From Candidatus Borrarchaeota archaeon (GTDB lineage Archaea > Asgardarchaeota > Sifarchaeia > Borrarchaeales > Borrarchaeaceae), in the NCBI GenBank assembly GCA_016840645.1, contig JAEORY010000042.1, forward strand, positions 1 to 15,095: 15,095 nucleotides of DNA. Direction: 5' to 3'. Position numbers and translations under genes: made by a program. Below the pieces are notes generated by a model. The model searched no databases and was not told the DNA's origin. It saw nothing but the letters and a program-made list of their open reading frames with translations. Shown here piece after piece: positions 6,745 to 12,473 of the stretch (positions within the stretch are counted from its first letter, which is position 1; each line of letters starts with the position of its first letter).

Positions 6745-7026
6745 CTATACCTCCTTTTCTATTTGAAGTTCAAGTTCTAGGTAATGTATTGCTTTTTGTA
6801 TATCTTCTTTTGCAGAACCTTTATTACCGGCTCGCAAGATATATTTAATTGCATTGGATTTGCACCAGGACAAATCTAATTTTTGTATTAGTTCTGCTGG
6901 TTGTACAGTTTGTTTAGTGTAGTGATCCCCTCCAACTTGGACATCCGTTGGTTTTTTGTCTCCCCACTCTGAAAGCGATCTGCCTTCTGTAATGTCATTC
7001 ACTTTTTTGTTCATGTTCATTTTCAT
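6745..7026 (-). CDS. DUF3310 protein (T7 gp1.7-like nucleotide kinase family)
   Basis: The 93-residue product carries the DUF3310 signature: VGGDHYTKQTVQPAELIQKL, then SNAIKYILRAGNKG, and KEDIQKAIHYLELEL. Conserved residues are H35, Y36, P43, K61, Y62, R65, K78 and Y82. T7 gp1.7, which belongs to this family, has nucleoside-monophosphate (dTMP) kinase activity, so a role in nucleotide supply during infection is a reasonable transfer, though unproved here. The family domain spans about residues 30-90; the N-terminal 29 residues are variable. Starts at codons 1, 3 or 5 (all Met) are possible and no good ribosome site is visible. The predicted promoter start is only ~10 bases upstream, hinting at a near-leaderless message. 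Confidence 0.85.
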   Translation of the reverse strand: MKMNMNKKVNDITEGRSLSEWGDKKPTDVQVGGDHYTKQTVQPAELIQKLDLSWCKSNAIKYILRAGNKGSAKEDIQKAIHYLELELQIEKEV

Positions 7027-7042
7027 TCACAAACACTATTGC

Positions 7043-7071
7043 ATTATCCTTACTTTTATAATTAGATACAA
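7043..7071 (-). promoter_or_regulatory. Predicted promoter for the minus-strand DUF3310/DUF1289 operon
   Basis: Read on the minus strand, TTGTAT (7071-7066) is 17 bases from GATAAT (7048-7043). Transcription would start near 7036, about 10 bases before the ATG at 7026, leaving almost no leader. Confidence 0.4.
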
Positions 7072-7095
7072 CAGACTTTTGTTTTATTCTTTTCA

Positions 7096-7121
7096 TAATA
7101 ATTAATTTCTAGTAATTATTA
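7096..7121. promoter_or_regulatory. AT-rich 9-bp palindrome between divergent promoters, possible operator
   Basis: TAATAATTA (7096-7104) and TAATTATTA (7113-7121) are exact complements with an 8-base spacer. The site lies between the two predicted divergent promoters and just upstream of the plus-strand -35 box, where a repressor or the adjacent HTH protein could act. AT-rich palindromes also arise by chance, so confidence is moderate. Confidence 0.4.
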
Positions 7122-7129
7122 ATAATTTA

Positions 7130-7157
7130 TTGACATTACAGATTATGCCACTAGGAT
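7130..7157 (+). promoter_or_regulatory. Predicted sigma70 promoter for the replication operon
   Basis: A perfect TTGACA (7130-7135) is followed after 16 bases by TAGGAT (7152-7157; 4 of 6). Predicted start is near 7164, about 20 bases before the HTH gene ATG at 7185. This is the best -35 match seen in the window. Confidence 0.6.
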
Positions 7158-7184
7158 ATGCAAACAAACTTCTTAGGAGAAGAC

Positions 7185-7379
7185 ATGGAAGAAGATAAAT
7201 ACATAACAAGAGGAGAAGCAGCAAATTTGTTAGGTATCAGTAAAGGAACTTTAAGCAATTGGAAGTTAGCAAAGAAAGGGCCACCATTCTATAAAAGAGA
7301 AGATACCAAACGAGTTTTTTATAAGCTATCCGATGTTGAAGAATACAGAAGTAGAAATCTTAAACTGTACCAACCGTAG
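7185..7379 (+). CDS. Excisionase/MerR-type HTH (HTH_17) DNA-binding protein
   Basis: The start is taken at 7185, which has AGGAGA 6 bases upstream; an in-frame ATG at 7158 would lie in the promoter -10 region. The 64-residue product is almost entirely one winged-helix HTH_17 domain: YITRGEAANLLGISKGTLSNW forms the helix-turn-helix, and VFYKLSDVEEYRSRN is the typical wing and closing helix. Proteins of this type act as excisionases (Xis/AlpA) or small regulators. It is the first gene of the rightward operon and faces a divergent operon across an AT-rich palindrome, so it may regulate the switch, act as directionality factor for int, or both. Confidence 0.8.
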   Translation: MEEDKYITRGEAANLLGISKGTLSNWKLAKKGPPFYKREDTKRVFYKLSDVEEYRSRNLKLYQP

Positions 7380-7381
7380 AT

Positions 7382-7403
7382 AAAGGAGTTAAAGGAGAGA
7401 GAG
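7382..7403 (+). promoter_or_regulatory. Doubled Shine-Dalgarno before a TTG start
   Basis: AAAGGAG occurs at 7382-7388 and again at 7391-7397, followed by a purine run to the TTG at 7404. Only the second is optimally spaced. The strong site decides the TTG start of the exonuclease gene, since no ATG lies nearby in frame. Confidence 0.6.
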
Positions 7404-8120
7404 TTGAGTCATAGTGTAATAAGCCCATCATCTTACGAGCGTTGGTATAACTGCCCCGCTTCTGTTTACCTTACCAGTATTTCAGAAGAACAACCTGTCA
7501 ACGTGGCAGCTTTGCGAGGAACAATAAACCACGAGGCAGCTGAATCGTTTTTATACGGTAGAAGTAAGCCAGAAGATTTTTTAGGGACAGTACACAAAGT
7601 CTACGGTCATAAAATTATTATTGAACAAGAAGACTTAGACATCATACAAACTTACACAGATTACATACAGAAACGCTTAGAAGAAACGGGCGGTGAACTG
7701 TATTTAGAGCGCAAGTACAAATCAAGCGATGAAATACATCCTGAATTATTTGGTACTGCGGATGCAACAATCATTTATGGCAACAACATAGAAGTTATAG
7801 ATCTTAAGACAGGTAAATGGAAGGTAGAACCTGACAGTTACCAACTGAGAATCTATATGCTCTTGTGCCTTGAAGAGTTTGGATCGGAAAAAACTGAAGA
7901 TGTAATAACTACGATAGTACAACCTAAAGTTAATCCTAAGATTAGTTCAAAGAAACACGATCTAATGGATTTATTACATTGGGGTCTTAACGATCTAAAA
8001 GAAGCAGCACATCGCTGTTTTGAACCCGAACCTGAACCTTGTGCTGGCGATTGGTGTCGCTTTTGTCCAGCAAAAGAGTTTGTGTGTCCAATATATAACA
8101 ACGGAGTCAATAATGAATGA
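7404..8120 (+). CDS. Cas4/RecB-like PD-(D/E)XK exonuclease with Fe-S cluster motif (DUF2800-like)
   Basis: A 238-residue DUF2800-like nuclease starting at TTG. The N-terminus SPSSYERWYNCPAS is the family hallmark with the first cluster Cys, C17. H43/E44, D120 (FGTADATI), D133 and K135 (IEVIDLKTGK) and Q147 (YQLRIYMLL) supply the nuclease site. The last three cluster cysteines are C218, C221 and C228 near the C-terminus, as in AddB- and Cas4-type [4Fe-4S] nucleases. All key residues are present. With the downstream ATPase and SSB-like gene it probably forms a phage recombination/DNA-processing set, resecting double-strand ends to give single strands for annealing. It overlaps the next gene by 8 bases. 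Confidence 0.88.
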   Translation: MSHSVISPSSYERWYNCPASVYLTSISEEQPVNVAALRGTINHEAAESFLYGRSKPEDFLGTVHKVYGHKIIIEQEDLDIIQTYTDYIQKRLEETGGELYLERKYKSSDEIHPELFGTADATIIYGNNIEVIDLKTGKWKVEPDSYQLRIYMLLCLEEFGSEKTEDVITTIVQPKVNPKISSKKHDLMDLLHWGLNDLKEAAHRCFEPEPEPCAGDWCRFCPAKEFVCPIYNNGVNNE

Positions 8121-8379
8121 TGAAGTGAAACAAGAAAATGCAGAAGAAGAATACGTTCAGTTTGGAGATGGGCCTAAATTATTTGTATCTGACATGTCAG
8201 ACGAAGCTAGGCAAATCTTTGAAGAGCGTAAAATTTTTGTGCAAAACAAAGAGGCGTTAGTTGCACAAGCTAACGTAGAAATTAGAAGAGTTGATTACTC
8301 TATTATCGGTTGTGAGGTTACTTTAAAAAACCTCTTAGATAGTGAAACCGAAGATAGCGTAATTGAAGTTGAAGAATAG
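8113..8379 (+). CDS. Small acidic protein of the recombination module, unknown function
   Basis: I start this gene at the ATG at 8113 (ribosome site CGGAG at 8102-8106). The frame is open further upstream, but that part overlaps the exonuclease gene. The product has 88 residues, a Glu-rich N-terminus, a helical middle (SDMSDEARQIFEERKIFVQNKEALVAQANVEIRRVDYSII) and a Glu/Asp-rich tail. The helix following an M/LSDEA-type motif resembles small phage proteins annotated DUF6447, but I cannot confirm that. It sits between exonuclease and ATPase, so an accessory role in the same complex is plausible. The strongly acidic ends suggest protein-protein contacts. Confidence 0.6.
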   Translation: MNDEVKQENAEEEYVQFGDGPKLFVSDMSDEARQIFEERKIFVQNKEALVAQANVEIRRVDYSIIGCEVTLKNLLDSETEDSVIEVEE

Positions 8380-8387
8380 GAGAGATT

Positions 8388-9143
8388 ATGGCTTTTAAAT
8401 TAAGCGATATAAAAAAGAAGATTGAGAAAAAAGCACCTCGTATCTTGATACATGCTACAGCCGGTATAGGTAAAACTACATTAGCAGCATCAATACCTGG
8501 TGTAATCTTCATACAAACCGAAGATGGTTTAGCTGGAGTGAGTGATGTACCTCATTTCCCTTTGGCTAAATCTTATGACGATGTTATGTCAGCTCTGCAT
8601 GAGTTAGCTAACAATGAGACTGAATTTAAAGCCTTGGCAGTGGATTCAGTTGACTGGTTAGAGAGCCTCATCTGGGCAAAGGTTTGTGAGAATGAAAAGG
8701 TAGATTCCATAGACAACATTGCTTATGGCAAGGGCTACAAGTTAGCCATATTGTTGTGGGAAAAATACATTGATTATCTCAATCAACTTAGAAACGAAAA
8801 GAACATGATTATCATGCAATTGGCTCATACGAGTATCAAAACTTTTTATCCACCTGACGGTGAAAGTTATGATCGTTATGAGATTGCTTTGCACAAGTCA
8901 GCTTCAGCGAAGCTACAAGAGCATAGCGATATTGTTTTGTTTGGTAACTATGATGTGAACCTGGTGAAGTCTCAAGGCAAGATGGGCAAGCAAGAAAAGC
9001 GAGCTGTATCTAGTGGCGAGAGAAAACTATGGACACAAGAAAAGCCAGCATGGTTGGCTAAAAATAGATATGGCATGGAAGAGTGCATAGACTTCTCTTT
9101 CCAAGCCATTGTTGATGCAATGAAAAAAGGAGATGGAAAATGA
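8388..9143 (+). CDS. AAA/RecA-fold ATPase, Sak4-like recombinase (AAA_24)
   Basis: A 251-residue phage NTP-binding protein. The Walker A motif is HATAGIGKTT (K29, T30), in which Ala replaces the usual first Gly, as is common in this family. Walker B lies in FKALAVDSVDW (D86). A long helical and strand region follows with MIIMQLAHTSIKTF, probably the sensor region. Length and motif order fit the AAA_24/Sak4 group, RecA-core proteins that promote single-strand annealing in phage recombination. It has an AGGAGA ribosome site, and its stop overlaps the SSB-like gene (ATGA), the usual partner. Alternative annotation: generic phage nucleotide-binding protein. Confidence 0.85.
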   Translation: MAFKLSDIKKKIEKKAPRILIHATAGIGKTTLAASIPGVIFIQTEDGLAGVSDVPHFPLAKSYDDVMSALHELANNETEFKALAVDSVDWLESLIWAKVCENEKVDSIDNIAYGKGYKLAILLWEKYIDYLNQLRNEKNMIIMQLAHTSIKTFYPPDGESYDRYEIALHKSASAKLQEHSDIVLFGNYDVNLVKSQGKMGKQEKRAVSSGERKLWTQEKPAWLAKNRYGMEECIDFSFQAIVDAMKKGDGK

Positions 9144-9607
9144 GTGATGTAAAAGATTACTTTGAAGGTGGATTGACCACCGAAGGTTTGGAAAAAAAGA
9201 CCTATGATAGTGGGCCTGTCCCAGAGGGTAAGTATGAAGGCAAGATTGTAAATGCATCTGCCGAAATCAATCCCGATTCATGGTCTGATGGTGAACATCT
9301 TAAACTTGAGTTTGAGATAACTAGCGAATCTAGTAAAGGCAGACACTTGTGGAAAACAATTACTTTAGTTGACGAAGATCCAAAACGTGTTGAATGGGGT
9401 AAAGAAAGTATCATGCTTTTGATGAGCGCAGCCGGTGTCGGTTCTCTTACTACCTTTGACCAATTGATAGGCAAAGTGGTTGGTTTTACTGTTGAAGTTA
9501 ATGAAAACGGTTATAACAACGTAAAGTACTGGAGTGTGGCAAGGGGTGAATCACCAAAATCCGAAAAACCGGTAGAAAATGACTCTGATAAGAACCCTTG
9601 GGACTAA
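9140..9607 (+). CDS. SSB-like OB-fold protein (DUF669-like), partner of the Sak4-like ATPase
   Basis: A 155-residue protein with a beta-rich core from about residue 25 to 135 (PEGKYEGKIVNAS, GRHLWKTITLV, LIGKVVGFTVEVNENGY), consistent with the DUF669-type phage single-strand DNA-binding OB fold. A disordered Lys/Asp/Glu-rich tail ends in NPWD. Such acidic aromatic tips recruit partner proteins in SSBs. The N-terminal peptide DVKDYFEGGL is nearly repeated at the start of the primase-helicase (DVEDYFKGGL). The ATG overlaps the ATPase stop by four bases and has AAGGAG upstream, so the two are made together. Its likely role is to coat single-stranded DNA during replication and annealing. Confidence 0.75.
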   Translation: MSDVKDYFEGGLTTEGLEKKTYDSGPVPEGKYEGKIVNASAEINPDSWSDGEHLKLEFEITSESSKGRHLWKTITLVDEDPKRVEWGKESIMLLMSAAGVGSLTTFDQLIGKVVGFTVEVNENGYNNVKYWSVARGESPKSEKPVENDSDKNPWD

Positions 9608-9939
9608 TCAGAGACACCAGACCGTCAGCTTGTGGCATCTGCTTTCGTGGATGCCGAGGGCTGATTTATAAAGACCCAAAAGATGAAAACGCAAAAGCAA
9701 TAGGAGCATGTAGTATGGAACACTTAGAACTACTAAAAGAAGGAGAGCGAGGAGAATTGCAAACAAATCAAGCATATATAGTCCATGACGATTGTAAGGA
9801 CTATGCGATTGAGCAAGCTAAACCTTTTATAAAAGAACACGGCCCACACCTTAACAAGTGGGATAAACAAACAGTCTCTAAATTTATTTCTTTAATAATT
9901 AAGGCTTACAAAACAAAAGAAAACCAAGTACCGTTTTAA
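9598..9939 (+). CDS. Zinc-finger-like small phage protein (possibly DUF6511-like)
   Basis: A 113-residue frame whose only upstream start is TTG at 9598, overlapping the SSB-like gene by 10 bases; a stop lies three codons earlier. Near the N-terminus is ACGICFRGCRG, with C38 and C66 further on, which could bind zinc. The C-terminal half (WDKQTVSKFISLIIKAYKT) resembles the end of DUF6511-type phage proteins, which also start with a Cys motif; this match is from memory and weak. The last residues, NQVPF, resemble the IPF tip of bacterial SSBs. Placed between SSB-like protein and primase-helicase, it probably serves the replisome. The stop directly precedes the primase ATG. Confidence 0.6.
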   Translation: MGLIRDTRPSACGICFRGCRGLIYKDPKDENAKAIGACSMEHLELLKEGERGELQTNQAYIVHDDCKDYAIEQAKPFIKEHGPHLNKWDKQTVSKFISLIIKAYKTKENQVPF

Positions 9940-11796
9940 ATGAAAGACGTAGAAGATTACTTTAAAGGTGGTCTTAGTCTTTCTGAAAATATTAGTTTTC
10001 CGAACACAGGCAACGACATCGTTGACTTAGTTCGGGAGATGAATAGCAACGGACTGCGAGTAGACTACATAGACACAACGGGTGAACTACAGCGAGTGCC
10101 TGTAATTAATACCGTTGGATCAAGGGGAGACAGATCAGGAGAGCGTTCTGGTTATTACGTTTTTAATCAAACCAATGAGCTAATGGTTTGTGTTTACGGT
10201 AACTGGAGAGCGAATCTAAACTGGAAATGGTCTAATAAAGCTGTATCAAGGCTCACACCATCACAGCAAGCTGAACTGTCCCGACAAGTGCAAATGGCTA
10301 ATGAAAGGGCCAAAGCCAATCGTAAGGAAAGGCAACAAGAGGTAGCCAAAGAATGTACTGAAAGATTTGATAAAGGACATGAGCTTGTCAAGGAACATAA
10401 ATATTTAGTCTCCAAAAAAATAAAAAATATAGGGTTAAAAGTAAACAACAGAAATGAGCTGTTGATTCCGATTCGCAGTATATCAGGAGACATCATTTCA
10501 TTACAGACAATTTCACCAACTGGCACGAAAAAGTTTGCTAGTTGTAGCAAAGTTAAGGGTGGTTTGTTTCTTATCAACTGCGATCACAACTCTTTAGCTA
10601 ACTTGCAAGAACTTTATATTGCCGAAGGCTATGCAACCGCAGTCAGTATTGCTGAAGCTACCGATAAACCAGTAGCGGTAGTCTTTGCAGCTCCATTTGC
10701 TATGGAGGCTTGCACAGAGCTTAGAAAGGTTACACAGGCTAAGTTAATCATGGCATTGGATAACGACAGCAACGGTGTAGGGCAGAAATGCGCTAACGAG
10801 GTCGCACAATCCGTAGGCAACACCGTAACACGCATACCGCCAGAGAAAGGCGATTGGAATGATGCTTACTTAGCACATGGTTTAGAACATATTAAGAATG
10901 AATTAGAACAGAGGGCTGTCATAGGTATCCGTCAGTTTGCAGTTCGTGATCTCTCCTCCTCTCCTCCAGATCGTGAATGGTTAATAGACGGTTTAATTCC
11001 TATGGCAGTTCCTGGCATGTTAGCAGCGGTGGGTGGTATCGGTAAGAGTATGGAGATGCTCAAACTAGCAATGGCTTGCATAAGTGGTGGAATGTGGATG
11101 GGTAAACAGGTTACACAGCGAGGGAATGTTGTTTATATCGGAGCTGAAGATGATAGAAATGAGCTGTGGAGGCGTTTAACCATTGTAGATCCTGATAACA
11201 CAAGGAAAGATGCACTCAATGATTTGTATTGTGTGACTGTTCCTGACCTACCACAACCAATTACGTTGGTTAAAGAAGACAACAATGGATTAGGGCTTAC
11301 ACCGTTCGCACTTGAGTTATTAGAAGAAATAAAGTCCTACAATCCGGTATTGGTCGTATTTGACCCTCTACAAGCGATGATAAGCGCTCCAGTTAACTCC
11401 AATGAGGTGGGACAAGTCTGGGGGCAGTTTTGTGCCTCTATGGCTTCTAAATTAGCTTGTAGCGTTATATCTGTGCATCACATGAGTAAGATTGCTTTAG
11501 GTAGATCTGATGACACATTTAGTTATCGAAGCAGCATCAGAGGGGCCTCATCATTAACCGATTCAGTTAGGTGGGCTGCAATTATGCATCATGCACCTGA
11601 AAAAGAAGCGCAGTTTGTGTGTGCTAGATATGGAGTTGATTACGATCCAAACAGATTGGTACGTTTTGCTATGGTTAAATCCAATTCGCAAACGGACATG
11701 AGAACCAAAACTTTGTTTAGACGAGATGCAGTTTTGGAGTTATTAGAAGAAACTCGCAATGAATTTGTGAGTGGTAATCCCTGGGAGGAAGAATGA
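9940..11796 (+). CDS. Bifunctional Toprim primase / RepA-type helicase
   Basis: A 618-residue replication protein. The N-terminal ~130 residues include an aromatic-rich part (GYYVFNQTNE, NWRANLNWKW) followed by a charged helix; no CHC2 zinc finger is seen. A Toprim domain at ~220-310 has E229 (IAEGYATA), D274/D276 (ALDNDSNG) and a downstream WND. A RecA-fold RepA/AAA_25 helicase domain at ~345-590 has Walker A AAVGGIGKSME (K369), Walker B LVVFDPLQAM (D475) and HH at 513-514. It would unwind DNA and prime synthesis by host polymerase. There is no ribosome site: ATG directly follows TAA, so re-initiation is likely. The N-terminal peptide and the NPWEEE tail mirror the SSB-like protein. Confidence 0.9.
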   Translation: MKDVEDYFKGGLSLSENISFPNTGNDIVDLVREMNSNGLRVDYIDTTGELQRVPVINTVGSRGDRSGERSGYYVFNQTNELMVCVYGNWRANLNWKWSNKAVSRLTPSQQAELSRQVQMANERAKANRKERQQEVAKECTERFDKGHELVKEHKYLVSKKIKNIGLKVNNRNELLIPIRSISGDIISLQTISPTGTKKFASCSKVKGGLFLINCDHNSLANLQELYIAEGYATAVSIAEATDKPVAVVFAAPFAMEACTELRKVTQAKLIMALDNDSNGVGQKCANEVAQSVGNTVTRIPPEKGDWNDAYLAHGLEHIKNELEQRAVIGIRQFAVRDLSSSPPDREWLIDGLIPMAVPGMLAAVGGIGKSMEMLKLAMACISGGMWMGKQVTQRGNVVYIGAEDDRNELWRRLTIVDPDNTRKDALNDLYCVTVPDLPQPITLVKEDNNGLGLTPFALELLEEIKSYNPVLVVFDPLQAMISAPVNSNEVGQVWGQFCASMASKLACSVISVHHMSKIALGRSDDTFSYRSSIRGASSLTDSVRWAAIMHHAPEKEAQFVCARYGVDYDPNRLVRFAMVKSNSQTDMRTKTLFRRDAVLELLEETRNEFVSGNPWEEE

Positions 11797-11900
11797 GCAA
11801 AGGTAGCGAATACAGACCATACAATAAAAAGAAATTTGACCAAGAATATGATCGAATATTTAAGAAGAAAGAACCCGAAAAGAAGGATAAGAAGCATTAG
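11793..11900 (+). CDS. 35-aa conserved-type phage microprotein (RPYxxxxFxxxYDRIF)
   Basis: The ATG overlaps the primase stop (ATGA), with GGAGG inside the end of the primase gene. The product MSKGSEYRPYNKKKFDQEYD, then RIFKKKEP and a Lys-rich tail, follows a pattern I recognise from many phages: MSKG, RP, Lys-Phe, and YDRIF/FDRIF. Its function is unknown to me. The basic tail suggests nucleic-acid or protein contact. It is the last gene of the replication operon, immediately before the iteron array. Confidence 0.65.
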   Translation: MSKGSEYRPYNKKKFDQEYDRIFKKKEPEKKDKKH

Positions 11901-11963
11901 TTTAATGCACAATCCTTGTCGATTGATGCACAAGAAATGTGATTTAATGCACAAGGATTGTGC
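11901..11963. repeat. Three 21-bp iterons with internal dyads (origin- or operator-like)
   Basis: Three tandem 21-bp units start at 11901, 11922 and 11943. Each holds ATGCACAA at the same position (the TGCACAA cores start at 11906, 11927 and 11948) and TGT seven columns later. The third unit is a perfect dyad, GCACAA-GGA-TTGTGC (11949-11963); units 1 and 2 are degenerate dyads. In addition GCACAATCCTTGT (11907-11919) is the exact complement of ACAAGGATTGTGC (11951-11963). A spacing of two helical turns places the sites on one DNA face, as in replication iterons or cooperative repressor operators. Confidence 0.75.
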
Positions 11964-11988
11964 TTATATCCTATTAACTACTTATACT
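11958..11988 (+). promoter_or_regulatory. Predicted promoter overlapping the third iteron
   Basis: TATACT (11983-11988; 5 of 6) is a good -10 box. A weak -35, TTGTGC (11958-11963), lies 19 bases upstream and is the right half of iteron 3, so a protein bound there would cover the -35. The predicted start near 11995 coincides with the 5' end of the hairpin at 11993. Confidence 0.4.
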
Positions 11989-11992
11989 ACAT

Positions 11993-12029
11993 TATGCCTT
12001 GCTCCCGCCGTAGGCGGGGAGCAAGCATA
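11993..12029 (+). other. Strong 37-nt GC-rich hairpin before the winged-helix gene
   Basis: TATGCCTTGCTCCCGCC (11993-12009) pairs with GGCGGGGAGCAAGCATA (12013-12029) around the three-base loop GTA, giving 16 pairs with one bulged base on each side. No T-run follows on either strand, so it is not a standard intrinsic terminator. The ribosome site of the next gene (GAGGG, ~12032-12036) begins just after it, so it may be a leader structure, an mRNA-stability element or part of an origin. Confidence 0.65.
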
Positions 12030-12041
12030 GCGAGGGCGAAT

Positions 12042-12473
12042 ATGGAGTATAAGTGGATGGTGTTTGGGGATATAGCGAGGGAGGAGAACTCTGCTTTGGT
12101 GAGTGTGGAGTGTGTAGCGAGGTACTCTGATTTTAGGGTGGTGAAGCGAGCGTTGTGGAAGGACTGGTTCAAAGCGAGGGTGGGGAGAACGGATTTAACA
12201 GCAGCGGACAAGTTGGTGCTCTGGGCGATGGTGGATCGATGGCGATTGGCGAGCTGGAGTGTGAGGGATAGTATTACTTACATAGCAAAGGCTACGGGGA
12301 CTCATAGAAATACTGTGAAGAATAGTGTAGATAGATTAATAGAAAAGAATATAATAGTTTACACAGCGGAAGATGCGTTGAGGAGACCAAAGGCGGGAGA
12401 ACGTACACATTTTCTGTTGGTTGGTTTAGGATATGTGTTAATTAATGGAGATAACTACAAAGAAAATGACTGA
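12042..12473 (+). CDS. Winged-helix DNA-binding protein (HTH_36/replication-initiator-like)
   Basis: The start is placed at ATG 12042 behind GAGGG. The frame is open upstream to 11958, but that would translate the promoter and hairpin. The product has 143 residues. Residues ~50-105 read LTAADKLVLWAMVDRW, SVRDSITYIAKATGTHRNTVKNSVDRLIEKNIIVY, the layout of HTH_36-type winged helices found in phage replisome organisers and plasmid Rep proteins. The gene is conspicuously G-rich and C-poor on its coding strand and prefers GCG and AGG codons, unlike its neighbours. It could bind the iterons next door as initiator or autoregulator, or be part of packaging control; the sequence does not decide between these. 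Confidence 0.7.
   Translation: MEYKWMVFGDIAREENSALVSVECVARYSDFRVVKRALWKDWFKARVGRTDLTAADKLVLWAMVDRWRLASWSVRDSITYIAKATGTHRNTVKNSVDRLIEKNIIVYTAEDALRRPKAGERTHFLLVGLGYVLINGDNYKEND

Noticed and set aside
8020..8112. Upstream in-frame extension of the 88-aa acidic protein
   Set aside because: It lies inside the exonuclease Fe-S region; ATG 8113 with CGGAG is the better start.
10194..10577. Long minus-strand frame inside the primase-helicase
   Set aside because: Shadow of a well-supported gene; no motif or ribosome site.
11901..11963. CRISPR array
   Set aside because: Only three 21-bp tandem units without spacers and no cas genes; the Cas4-like gene is a phage exonuclease of the DUF2800 type.
11836..12030. 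Plus-strand frame through the iterons encoding repeated LMHxxCx heptapeptides
   Set aside because: The 21-bp period (seven codons) automatically gives peptide repeats in open frames on both strands. There is no good ribosome site and it overlaps the 35-aa gene.
11958..12041. N-terminal extension of the winged-helix protein from 11958
   Set aside because: It would translate the predicted promoter and hairpin into an Arg-rich stretch unlike the domain, and ATG 12042 has a ribosome site.
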